In this document: piece after piece, positions 55,824-64,000 of the stretch
Layout of the letters: each line of letters begins with the position of its first letter
Numbering within the stretch: the stretch's first letter is position 1
NCBI RefSeq assembly: GCF_036346615.1
Contig: NZ_CP107836.1
Coordinates: forward strand, 496,001 to 560,000
Source: Streptomyces sp. NBC_00523
Lineage (GTDB): Bacteria > Actinomycetota > Actinomycetes > Streptomycetales > Streptomycetaceae
Length of the DNA stretch: 64,000 bases
Direction of reading: 5' to 3'
Program-made: the position numbers and the translations under genes
Notes under the pieces: generated by a model
Databases searched by the model: none
Told to the model about the DNA's origin: nothing
Seen by the model: only the letters and a program-made list of their open reading frames with translations

Positions 55824-56885
55824 ATGACCACCGTGAGCACCACCCCCGGCACCACCCCCGTCCAGCCCCTTCCCACCCCGCAGCCGGCGATGCGGCTGCG
55901 CGAGCTCGTGTTCGGCGCGGCCCGCTCCGCCGCCGTGCGCGCCGTCGCCCGGCTGGGTGTCGCCGACGCGCTCGGCGACACCCCTCAGAGCGCGGAGCGG
56001 CTCGCCGAGGCGGTGGGGACCGAGCCAGGGCCGCTGCGGCGGCTGCTGCGGGCCCTGGCCTGCTACGGCGTCTTCTCGGAGAACGCCGACGGCACCTTCG
56101 CGCACACCGACATGTCCCGGCTGCTGCGGGAGGACGCCCCGGACAGCCTGCGGGCGATCTCGCTCTGGTGCACCGAGCCCTGGACCTGGGAGGTGTGGCC
56201 CCGCCTGGAGGACGCGGTGCGCTCCGGCGGCAACGTCTTCGAGGACGTGTTCGGCAAGGAGTTCTTCGACTACCTCCACCAGGACGCCCACGAGTCGGCG
56301 CAGGTGTTCAACGCGGCGATGACCACCTCCAGCGTGCAGTCGGCGCTGGACGTCGCCGCCCTGCTCGACCTCACCGGTGTCGCGTCGGTGGCCGACATCG
56401 GCGGCGGCCAGGGGCACGTGCTGGCGAGCCTGCTGGAGAAGCACCCGTCGGTGAGCGGCACCCTGATGGACCTGCCGGGGGTCATCGCCCGGGCCGACGA
56501 GCGGCTGCGGGACGGCGGCGCGCTGGCCGGGCGGGCGTCCATCGTGGCCGGGGACTGCCGGGAGGGCATCCCGGTCACCGCCGACCTCTACATCATCAAG
56601 AACATCCTGGAGTGGGACGACGAGTCCACCCGCCGGGCGCTCGCCGCCGTCGTCCGGGCGGCCCGTCCCGGTGCCCGGGTCGTCGTCATCGAGAACCTGG
56701 TGGACGACACCCCGTCCATGCGGTTCACGACCGCCATGGACCTGCTGCTGCTCCTGAACGTGGGCGGCGCCAAGCACACCCGGCAGAGCCTGGTGGACCG
56801 GCTCTCCGAGGCGGGGCTGCGGATCGACGGCGTCCGGCCGGTCAACCCGTATCTGCACGCCTTCGAGTGCGTGGTGCCCGGCTGA
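55824..56885 (+). CDS. SAM-dependent O-methyltransferase (aromatic polyketide type)
   Basis: This 353-residue class I methyltransferase has a winged-helix dimerisation domain at 20-120 and a Rossmann SAM domain with VADIGGGQGHVLASLLEKHPSVSGTLMDLPGVI, the GDCREGIPVTADLYIIKNILEWDD motif of small-molecule O-methyltransferases, and VIENLVDD. It is of the TcmO/DmpM-like type acting on aromatic polyketides. It lies convergent with the whiE genes across a strong terminator and may methylate the spore pigment, although it is not one of the eight classical whiE genes. Confidence 0.9.
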   Translation: MTTVSTTPGTTPVQPLPTPQPAMRLRELVFGAARSAAVRAVARLGVADALGDTPQSAERLAEAVGTEPGPLRRLLRALACYGVFSENADGTFAHTDMSRLLREDAPDSLRAISLWCTEPWTWEVWPRLEDAVRSGGNVFEDVFGKEFFDYLHQDAHESAQVFNAAMTTSSVQSALDVAALLDLTGVASVADIGGGQGHVLASLLEKHPSVSGTLMDLPGVIARADERLRDGGALAGRASIVAGDCREGIPVTADLYIIKNILEWDDESTRRALAAVVRAARPGARVVVIENLVDDTPSMRFTTAMDLLLLLNVGGAKHTRQSLVDRLSEAGLRIDGVRPVNPYLHAFECVVPG

Positions 56886-56903
56886 CCCTCCGGGCGTACG
56901 CGA

Positions 56904-56945
56904 AACCGCCCCGGTCCCCGTAGCAGAACGGGGACCGGGGCGGTT
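56904..56945. terminator. Bidirectional terminator between methyltransferase and whiE operon
   Basis: An 18-bp perfect stem (56904-56921 with 56928-56945; core CCGCCCCGGTCCCCGT) with loop AGCAGA lies in the convergent spacer. It also marks the 3' boundary of the whiE operon. Confidence 0.95.
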
Positions 56946-56955
56946 GGCGTCCCGC

Positions 56956-57288
56956 CTACGCGGGGGCGCCGCGCTCCCAGCGGTAGAACTCCTGGGCCAT
57001 CGCGTCCTTCGGCCCGCGCCAGGTCTCGGGGTCGTACGGACTGATGAAGGCGGTCAGCCGTTCACTGATGGCCCGGAACTCCGGGTGCTCGGTCACCTTG
57101 GCGATCTCCGGGCCGGGCGGCTGCTCGGACTCGATCATGTGCAGGTAGACGTCGCCGAACTGGAAGAGCTTGCGGCGGGTGACGCCGACCAGGTGCGGCA
57201 GTTCGCTGTTGTCGGACGCGGCGAACAGTTCCGCGATGTCCGGGGCGGATCCCGGCGCCATCCGGGCGACGATCAGTGCGTGGTGCAT
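56956..57288 (-). CDS. whiE-ORFVII: Spore pigment cyclase, TcmI-like (WhiE ORFVII)
   Basis: This 110-residue protein belongs to the TcmI polyketide-cyclase family (ferredoxin-like fold). MHHALIVARMAPGSAPDIAELFAASDNSELPHLVGVTRRKLFQFGDVYLHMIES is the full family pattern, ending EFYRWERGAPA. It probably closes the later rings of the aromatic polyketide. The ATG at 57288 follows GAGAGG; the longer frame upstream is an artefact of the overlapping frame. It is the last gene of the minus-strand whiE operon. Confidence 0.94.
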   Translation of the reverse strand: MHHALIVARMAPGSAPDIAELFAASDNSELPHLVGVTRRKLFQFGDVYLHMIESEQPPGPEIAKVTEHPEFRAISERLTAFISPYDPETWRGPKDAMAQEFYRWERGAPA

Positions 57289-57308
57289 GGGTGGTGCCTC
57301 TCTGCCGG

Positions 57309-58047
<739 letters not shown>

Positions 58048-58095
58048 GAGGGACTTCTCCTTCTCACGAGGGGTGGAGGCGCGGGGTGGACGGGC

Positions 58096-59334
58096 TCACG
58101 CGGGGCGCCGGAGCACCAGGGCCGCGTTCGAGCCCATGAGGCCGCGGCTGAGCACCAGCGCGGTGCGCAGTTCGGCGGGGCGGGCCCGCTCGGTGACGAC
58201 GTCGAGGTCGTGGCAGACCTCGAAGACGTTGGGCGTGGGCGGGACGAGGCCGTTCTCCATGGCCAGGACGGCCGCCGCCGCGTCCAGCACCGGACCCCCG
58301 CAGTAGGCCCGGCCGATGCCGGTCTTGGGGGCGGTCACCGGGACGCGCCGGCTGTGCGGGCCGAGTGCGTCGGCCAGCGCCAGCGCCTCGGCCCGGTCGG
58401 CGGCCGGCGAGCCGAGCGCGTCCGCGAAGACGACGTCGACCTCGTCGGGGGCGCAGCCGGCTTCCCGCAGGGCGCCCTCGATGGCGTGGGCGAGGCCCTC
58501 CCGGGACTCCTCCCAGTGGGCGGCCGTGGTGAAGGTCGCGGCGTGGCCCGCGATCTCCGCCCGGACCCGGGCACCGCGTTCGCGGGCCGACTCCTCCTCC
58601 TCGACCACGAACATCGCGCCGCCCTCGGCGGGCACGAAGCCGCAGGCGTCCGAGGTGAAGGGGCGGTAGGCGCGCGTCGGGTCCTCGGCCGCGCTCAGGT
58701 CGCGGTAGCCGAGCTGGCAGACCACGGAGTACGGCGCGAGCGGGGCCTCCGCGGCGCCGACCACGACCGCGTCGGTGCCGCGCCGCACGGAGCGGTCGGC
58801 GTGCGCGAGCGCGTCGAGGCCGCCCGCCTCGTCGCTGGCCATCACCGCGCACGGGCCCTTGAAGCCGCCGCGGATGGAGATCTGGCCGGTACTCGCCGCG
58901 TAGAACCAGGCGATCGACTGGTAGGGGCCGACGTACGTGGAGCCCTGGCCCCACAGCTGCTGCAGTTCGCGCTGGCCGAACTCGCCGCCGCCGGAACCGG
59001 CCGCGGTGACCACGCCGACGCCGAACGGCCGGTCCTCGTAGTCGGCGCGGCCGAGCCGGGCGTCGTCCAGCGCCATGTCGGCGGCGGCCATCGCGAAGTG
59101 CGTGAACCGGTCGGTCTGGACGAGGTAGCGCTCCTCGATGAGCGCGACCGGGTCGAAGCCGCGGACCTCGCCGGCGATGTGCAGCGGCAGGTCCTCGCAC
59201 CCTTCGCGGGTGACCTTGTCCAGGACGCTCATGCCTTCCTGGGTGCGCTTCCAGAAGGCTTCGGTGCTGGTGCCGTTGGGGGCGACGACGCCGATGCCGG
59301 TGACAACGGTGCGCCGGGCCTTGGGGGTGGTCAT
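58096..59334 (-). CDS. whiE-ORFIV: Chain length factor, KS-beta (WhiE ORFIV)
   Basis: This 412-residue KS-beta subunit determines polyketide chain length in complex with KS-alpha. The fold matches KS throughout, but the catalytic cysteine is absent: residue 169 is Glu in VMASDEAGG. Many chain-length factors carry Gln at this site, which supports malonyl decarboxylation; Glu is therefore notable. The ATG at 59334 shares its first base with the stop of the KS gene (TGATG), so the pair is translationally coupled. Confidence 0.94.
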   Translation of the reverse strand: MTTPKARRTVVTGIGVVAPNGTSTEAFWKRTQEGMSVLDKVTREGCEDLPLHIAGEVRGFDPVALIEERYLVQTDRFTHFAMAAADMALDDARLGRADYEDRPFGVGVVTAAGSGGGEFGQRELQQLWGQGSTYVGPYQSIAWFYAASTGQISIRGGFKGPCAVMASDEAGGLDALAHADRSVRRGTDAVVVGAAEAPLAPYSVVCQLGYRDLSAAEDPTRAYRPFTSDACGFVPAEGGAMFVVEEEESARERGARVRAEIAGHAATFTTAAHWEESREGLAHAIEGALREAGCAPDEVDVVFADALGSPAADRAEALALADALGPHSRRVPVTAPKTGIGRAYCGGPVLDAAAAVLAMENGLVPPTPNVFEVCHDLDVVTERARPAELRTALVLSRGLMGSNAALVLRRPA

Positions 59335-60593
59335 CAGGTCCTCCCTCGGGTCAGGGCCACCGCGGACTGGAAGCCGCCGAAGCCGCTGCCGACCGAGAGG
59401 ACGCTGCGCAGCTTCAGGGGGCGGGCGGTGCGCGGCACGTAGTCGAGGTCGCACTCCGGGTCCGGGGACTCGTAGTTGGCCGTCGGCGGCACCGTCTGGT
59501 TGACCAGGGCCAGGACGCAGGCGGCGATCTCGATCGCCCCGATCGCGCCGAGGGAGTGGCCCACCATCGACTTGATGGAGCTCATCGGCACCTTGTGGGC
59601 GTGCGCGCCGAGGGCCCGTTTGACGGCGGCGGTCTCGTGCCGGTCGTTCTGCTTGGTGCCGGAGCCGTGCGCGTTGACGTAGTCGATGTCCTGCGGGGAG
59701 ATCCGGCCGTGGCCGAGCGCCCGGTTGATGGCCTCGGCCATCTCCAGGCCCTCGGGGGTGAGCCCGGTCATGTGGTACGCGTTGCCGAAGGTCGCGTAGC
59801 CGGCGATCTCGCAGTACACCGTCGCCCCGCGGGCCCGGGCGTGTTCCAGTTCCTCCAGGACGAGTACGGCTCCGCCCTCGCCCATGACGAAGCCGTCGCG
59901 GCGTGCGTCGAAGGGGCGGGAGGCGTGCTCCGCGTCGTCGTTGTTGGGGGAGGTCGCCTTGATCGCGTCGAAGCAGGCCACGGTGATCGGGGTGATCGGC
60001 GAGTCCGACGCACCGGCTATGCAGACGTCGACCCGGCCCTCCTCGATGGAGTGGAAGGCGTAGCCGATGGCGTCCAGGCCCGAGGTGCAACCGGTGGAGA
60101 CGGTCTGCACGGGGCCGTGGGCGCCGACCTGTTCGGCGACGGCGGAGGCCAGCGAGCTGGGCGAGAAGGCGCGTTCCAGATGGGCGCCGGCCCGGCGGTG
60201 GTCCACGTCCCAGCGCGCGCCCTTCTCGCTGACGGCGACGTAGTCGTGCTCCAGCCGGGTGGTGCCGCCGACCGCGGTGCCGAGGGAGACGCCCATCCGC
60301 CAGGGGTCGGTGCGCTCCGGGTCCAGCCCGGCGTCGGCCAGCGCCTCGCGGGCGGCGACCATGGCGAACTGCACATAGCGGTCCGCGCGGGCGATGTCCT
60401 CGTCGTCCAGTCCGTGGGCGGCCGGGTCGAAGTCGCACTCGGCGGCGATCCGGGAGCGGAAGCCCGCCGGGTCGAAGAGGGTGATGCCCCGGGTCGCGGT
60501 GCGGCCGTTGGAGAGCAGGTCCCAGAAGGCCGGGGCCCCGATGCCGCCGGGGGCGACGACGCCGACCCCGGTGACCGCCACGCGCCGGGTCAT
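59334..60593 (-). CDS. whiE-ORFIII: Ketosynthase, KS-alpha (WhiE ORFIII)
   Basis: This 419-residue type II ketosynthase catalyses the decarboxylative condensations. Catalytic residues are Cys169 (VSTGCTSG), His309 ([10 protein letters not shown]) and His346 (VGHSLGA). The N-terminal [23 protein letters not shown] is typical. The ATG at 60593 overlaps the cupin stop (ATGA), and the gene overlaps the CLF at its end. Confidence 0.96.
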   Translation of the reverse strand: MTRRVAVTGVGVVAPGGIGAPAFWDLLSNGRTATRGITLFDPAGFRSRIAAECDFDPAAHGLDDEDIARADRYVQFAMVAAREALADAGLDPERTDPWRMGVSLGTAVGGTTRLEHDYVAVSEKGARWDVDHRRAGAHLERAFSPSSLASAVAEQVGAHGPVQTVSTGCTSGLDAIGYAFHSIEEGRVDVCIAGASDSPITPITVACFDAIKATSPNNDDAEHASRPFDARRDGFVMGEGGAVLVLEELEHARARGATVYCEIAGYATFGNAYHMTGLTPEGLEMAEAINRALGHGRISPQDIDYVNAHGSGTKQNDRHETAAVKRALGAHAHKVPMSSIKSMVGHSLGAIGAIEIAACVLALVNQTVPPTANYESPDPECDLDYVPRTARPLKLRSVLSVGSGFGGFQSAVALTRGRT

Positions 60594-61024
60594 GACGCGG
60601 CCTCGGTTCGTTCTGGCGGGGCACCCCGCTCGGCGGTCTCGGTCACCTCGGTGTCGACGTGGCCGAGTTCGGGGCGGGGGGCGAGCGGGCCGAGGTGGAA
60701 GACCATGCGGGCCTCGGTGTCGCCGACGTTGCGGAAGCGGTGGCGGACGTGCGGGGGGATCAGCAGGCCCTGGTCGGGGCGCATGGTGTGCGTCTCCCCG
60801 TCCAGGTCGACCTCCAGGTGCCCCTGCACGACGTACACGAACTCCTCGGAGTACGGGTGGTAGTGCTCGCCGATGCGGTCGCCGGGGTCCACGAGGGCGA
60901 GGCCCATGAAGCCGCTGGTGGCGCCCACCGCGGTGGGGGTGAGCAGGGCGCGCAGGTCGCCTCCGCGCCTGGTGTTGGGCTGGGTCTCACTGAGGTCCAC
61001 GATGCGTGGCCGGTGGGTGGTCAT
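60590..61024 (-). CDS. whiE-ORFII: Cupin-domain protein of the spore pigment cluster (WhiE ORFII)
   Basis: This 144-residue cupin has the metal motif [30 protein letters not shown] and a second motif around [17 protein letters not shown]. It is the whiE ORFII-type protein and overlaps the ketosynthase start. Cupins in aromatic polyketide clusters act as cyclases, monooxygenases or isomerases; the exact reaction here is unproven. The ATG at 61024 has GGAGGAGAAGCAG upstream. Confidence 0.92.
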   Translation of the reverse strand: MTTHRPRIVDLSETQPNTRRGGDLRALLTPTAVGATSGFMGLALVDPGDRIGEHYHPYSEEFVYVVQGHLEVDLDGETHTMRPDQGLLIPPHVRHRFRNVGDTEARMVFHLGPLAPRPELGHVDTEVTETAERGAPPERTEAAS

Positions 61025-61097
61025 CTCTGCTTCTCCTCCTGGGCGCAGGGCGCGTGGGGTGACGGGTCGGGCGAGGGCCCGGGTGCCGGAGCGCGGT

Positions 61098-62219
61098 TCA
61101 GGACTCCGCGGCGCGCCGGTCGGTGATCAGCCGCATCTCGGACCGGGCGAGGAAGCGCGCGGCGTCCTCGTCGGTGGCGGGGACGGCGTTCGCCTCGCCG
61201 TCGAGGAGGCGGGCCAGGCGGGCCGCCTTGCCGGGGCCGTGGATGCCGAGGGCCTGGGCGGGCTGCGCGTCGAGCGGGCCGTCCGCTTCCAGGAGGCGTA
61301 CGACGACGTCGTCGCGCTGGAAGATGGTGCTGCTGTCGATGGGGCTGCCGGTGTCGTCGGCGGCCTCCTCGTCGTGGCCGGCCAGGAGGCGGGCCAGGGC
61401 CATGCCGCAGCCCTCCTTCGCCTGGTAGAACACGGCGTGCCGGCGCAGGCTCTCGGGGGCGTGGCGGCCGGCCGAGACGTGGTGCACGGTGGGCAGCGCC
61501 GCGCGGGTGAAGAACATCCGGGCGGAGTCGGGGTCGGCGAGGTCCCGGTCCTGTTCGAGGTAGGGGTTGATGGCCTCCTCGACGGCGCGGATCTCGGGCT
61601 GGCGGGAGACGTGCCGCAGCGCGGCCATCAGGTCGCCCTCGACCTCGACGGCGCGCACGACGCGGTTGCCGTGCATGAAGAGCGAGGTGCGGCGCAGCCG
61701 GGTGTGGTCGTCCACGCGGGAGCGGGGCGACTCGTAGTCGGCGAGGAGCTTGGCGACGATGTCCTCGGTGCCGGGCTTCACGGTGAAGGTGAGCGCGTGG
61801 CGCACGACGCCGTCACCGAGGCGCGGCGAGGTCTGGAGGCTGCCCTTGACCGGGTCGGGGACGGCCTCGAAGCCCTTGCCGGTCTCGCGCAGCACGCTGA
61901 ACCGCAGCGACCTGGTGTCGCGTACGCAGCTGTGCAGGGGCTGCACGGTGGCCACGTGCTCCTCGCTGTTCACCCAGGCGAGGAAGGGCGGGGCGCTCTC
62001 CCACTCGCTGGTGATCAGCCACTGCGAGGGGTTCTCGATGGACTGGCACAGCTGGTCGCTGATGTGGCCCGGGATGGACGCGACCTGGTTGCGCATGTGC
62101 TCGTACGCCTCCAGGAACTGCTTCTGGGCGCCGTCGTGCAGGTCCAGCAGCAGCACGACGCGCAGCCGGGATCCGTCGAAGGCGGACTGTGAGATCCGTT
62201 CCGAGAGGGTGGTGGTCAT
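61098..62219 (-). CDS. whiE-ORFI: SchA/CurD-like protein with ABM domain (WhiE ORFI)
   Basis: This 373-residue protein has an N-terminal ABM-like ferredoxin fold ([43 protein letters not shown]) and a SchA/CurD-like region ([55 protein letters not shown]). It is the first gene of the minus-strand whiE operon. The function is unproven; ABM folds often act as cofactor-free oxygenases or cyclases. It is divergent from the flavin hydroxylase. Confidence 0.92.
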   Translation of the reverse strand: MTTTLSERISQSAFDGSRLRVVLLLDLHDGAQKQFLEAYEHMRNQVASIPGHISDQLCQSIENPSQWLITSEWESAPPFLAWVNSEEHVATVQPLHSCVRDTRSLRFSVLRETGKGFEAVPDPVKGSLQTSPRLGDGVVRHALTFTVKPGTEDIVAKLLADYESPRSRVDDHTRLRRTSLFMHGNRVVRAVEVEGDLMAALRHVSRQPEIRAVEEAINPYLEQDRDLADPDSARMFFTRAALPTVHHVSAGRHAPESLRRHAVFYQAKEGCGMALARLLAGHDEEAADDTGSPIDSSTIFQRDDVVVRLLEADGPLDAQPAQALGIHGPGKAARLARLLDGEANAVPATDEDAARFLARSEMRLITDRRAAES

Positions 62220-62413
62220 CTGGCGAACTCCTTCGACGGTGGGAGGCAGGAATGCGGGAGACCCGGCCGTCTCCGTGACCGATCGTGAAACGCTGGTCCG
62301 CCCGACGCGAGATTTATGAACCGTTCAGGTGAGCAGGCGTCCGAAGGGCTCCGACCGGCTCCGGCCCGGGCATGGAACAGAGCATCTGTACGGCGTCGGA
62401 GCTGGAGCAACTG

Positions 62414-64000
62414 ATGAACGAGAACGTCGACCTCCATGTACCGGTCCTCATCGTGGGCGGTTCGCTGGTGGGTCTGTCCGCGTCCCTTTTCCTCGGCCGG
62501 CTCGGCGTCGAGCACCTGCTGGTCGAGAAGCACGCCGCCACGTCGACGCATCCGCGTGGCCGCGGCAACAACGTCCGCACGATGGAGGTGTTCCGCCGTG
62601 CGGGTGTCGAGCAGGAGATCCGGGCGGCCGCCTCGGTGCTGGCGGACAACCACGGCATCCTCCAGGCGGGCTCGCTGACCGGCGAGGACCAGGAGTGGCT
62701 GTTCAAGGAGATCGACCCGGGCGGGGCGCTGGCCCGGTTCAGCCCGACGGGCTGGTGCCTGTGCAGCCAGAACGACCTGGAGCCGGTCCTGCTGGAGCGG
62801 GCCCGGGAGCAGGGCGGTGACCTGCGCTTCTCCACGGAGATGATGTCGTTCGACCCGGATGCCTCGGGGGTGACGGCGACCCTGAAGAACCGCGAGACCG
62901 GTGAGCACACGACGGTGCGGGCGGACTACCTGATCGCGGCGGACGGGCCGCGCAGCCCGGTCCGTGAGCAGCTGCGCATCGGCCAGTCGGGGACCGGCGA
63001 CCTGTTCCACAACGTGAGCGTCACCTTCCGTTCGCGCGGGCTGGCGGAGGTGCTGGGCGACCGGCGCTTCATCGTGTGCTACCTGACGAACCCGGAGGCG
63101 GAGGGCGCGCTGCTGCCGGTGGACAACGAGAGCGAGTGGGTGTTCCACGCGCCGTGGCAGCCGGAGCGGGGCGAGACGCTGGAGGACTTCACGGACGAGC
63201 GGTGCGCCCGCCACATCCGTACCGCCGTCGGCGCGCCCGACATCGACGTGGAGATCACCGGCAAGGCACCGTGGCACGCGGCGGAGCGGGTGGCCGAACG
63301 GTATGCGCGGGGGCGGGTGTTCCTGGCGGGTGACTCGGCGCACGAGATGTCGCCGACCGGCGCCTTCGGCTCGAACACCGGCATCCAGGACGCGCACAAC
63401 CTGGCGTGGAAGCTGGCCGCGGTGCTGCGGGGCGAGGCGGGCCGGGGGCTGCTGGAGACGTACGGGCAGGAGCGGCTGCCGGTGGCCCGGGCGACCAGTG
63501 AGCGCGCGTCGGCGCGGTCCGAGGAGCACAGCCACCCCGGCTACGCTCCCCCGCCCTCGGTGGGCGGCGGGAAGCGGGGCGGGATGCTGAACGTGGCGCT
63601 GGGCTACCGGTACACGGCGGGCGCGGTGCTCGGTGTGGCGCCGGACGCGCCGGTGGTCCCGGAGGGGATGCGGCTGACGGGCGAGCCGGGCAGCCGGGCG
63701 CCCCACCTCTGGGTGCGCCGGGCCGGGGAGCGGATCTCGACCCTGGACCTGTACGAGCGCGCGTTCGTGCTGCTGGCGGACGGGGCGGACACGGTGTGGC
63801 GGCGGGCCGCGGCCCGGGTGGCCGACCGGCTGGGGGTGCGGCTCGACGCGTTCGGCATCGGTGCGGGCGCCGAGCTGGAGCCGGAGGACGGGGCGGACTG
63901 GGCCGAGGCGCACGGGACGGGCCGGAAGGGCGCGGTCCTGGTGCGCCCCGACGGCTTCGTCGCCTGGCGTACGGAGTCGGGCTCCGAGGACGCCGAGGCG
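62414..64000 (+). CDS. whiE-ORFVIII: FAD-dependent aromatic hydroxylase of the spore pigment (WhiE ORFVIII), 3' end outside window
   Basis: This class A flavin monooxygenase hydroxylates the polyketide. At least 529 residues are present and the gene runs off the right edge. The FAD motif VLIVGGSLVGLSASLFLGRLG begins near residue 11; the NADPH/FAD DG motif YLIAADGPRSPVR and the GD motif VFLAGDSAHEMSPTGAFGSNTGIQDAHNLAWKL are intact. The ATG at 62414 is chosen because GGAG lies 6 bases upstream; an ATG at 62372 would add 14 residues without a ribosome site. The gene is divergent from ORFI, as in known whiE clusters. Confidence 0.95.
   Translation, partial: MNENVDLHVPVLIVGGSLVGLSASLFLGRLGVEHLLVEKHAATSTHPRGRGNNVRTMEVFRRAGVEQEIRAAASVLADNHGILQAGSLTGEDQEWLFKEIDPGGALARFSPTGWCLCSQNDLEPVLLERAREQGGDLRFSTEMMSFDPDASGVTATLKNRETGEHTTVRADYLIAADGPRSPVREQLRIGQSGTGDLFHNVSVTFRSRGLAEVLGDRRFIVCYLTNPEAEGALLPVDNESEWVFHAPWQPERGETLEDFTDERCARHIRTAVGAPDIDVEITGKAPWHAAERVAERYARGRVFLAGDSAHEMSPTGAFGSNTGIQDAHNLAWKLAAVLRGEAGRGLLETYGQERLPVARATSERASARSEEHSHPGYAPPPSVGGGKRGGMLNVALGYRYTAGAVLGVAPDAPVVPEGMRLTGEPGSRAPHLWVRRAGERISTLDLYERAFVLLADGADTVWRRAAARVADRLGVRLDAFGIGAGAELEPEDGADWAEAHGTGRKGAVLVRPDGFVAWRTESGSEDAEA

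Overview
This window is a high-GC actinobacterial chromosome segment, almost certainly from a Streptomyces. The supporting evidence is a complete whiE-type spore-pigment cluster, a two-domain geosmin synthase, a gvpOAFGYZJLSK gas-vesicle cluster in the Streptomyces order, an NsdA-like TPR regulator, and rare TTA (bldA-type) codons in three genes. Both ends are cut inside genes: a nonribosomal peptide synthetase on the left and the whiE flavin hydroxylase on the right.

Layout. Positions 1-10.6 kb hold an incomplete NRPS (C-A-T-C-A-T-C-A-T-C...) on the minus strand with its MbtH partner upstream; a set of 13-bp tandem repeats and a GC hairpin lie between them. Positions 11.1-15.9 kb hold an RNA cyclic phosphodiesterase, a hemerythrin-like stress protein with a sigma-B-like promoter, an unknown gene, a FAD/Rieske oxidoreductase and a FemX-type peptidyltransferase. 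Positions 15.9-18.05 kb hold an efflux transporter translationally coupled to a TetR regulator, with two 15-bp palindromic operators. The gas-vesicle operon spans 18.1-23.5 kb and is followed by an Asp23-family protein.

Positions 24-27.4 kb form a general-stress module: a SigB/SigF-family sigma factor with a probable self-recognised promoter, a flavodoxin-like reductase, a tiny membrane protein and a SpoIIE-type phosphatase. Positions 27.4-30.8 kb carry an ATP-grasp ligase paired with a CocE/NonD hydrolase. Positions 30.8-32.4 kb hold a membrane protein divergent from an ECF41-like sigma factor, separated by a 34-bp perfect palindrome. Positions 32.4-43.8 kb are mostly housekeeping or stress genes: a decayed DUF488 gene, family-5 uracil-DNA glycosylase, DUF4232 lipoprotein, isochorismatase-like hydrolase with a GlxA-type regulator, several DUF proteins, VanZ, and an epimerase/photolyase/DUF1275 operon.

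Positions 44.6-51 kb hold zinc-free ribosomal protein L31, a second SpoIIE phosphatase, the NsdA-like regulator, a phosphotransferase and a secreted amidase. Geosmin synthase follows at 51.3 kb. Positions 53.6-56.9 kb hold small proteins, a secreted beta-helix protein and an O-methyltransferase. The whiE genes (VII to I on minus, VIII on plus) run from 56.9 kb to the right edge.

Several systems belong to development and stress: gas vesicles, spore pigment, geosmin, sigma-B-type control, SpoIIE phosphatases and TTA codons. Functional calls rest on recognising motifs by eye; no database search was run.
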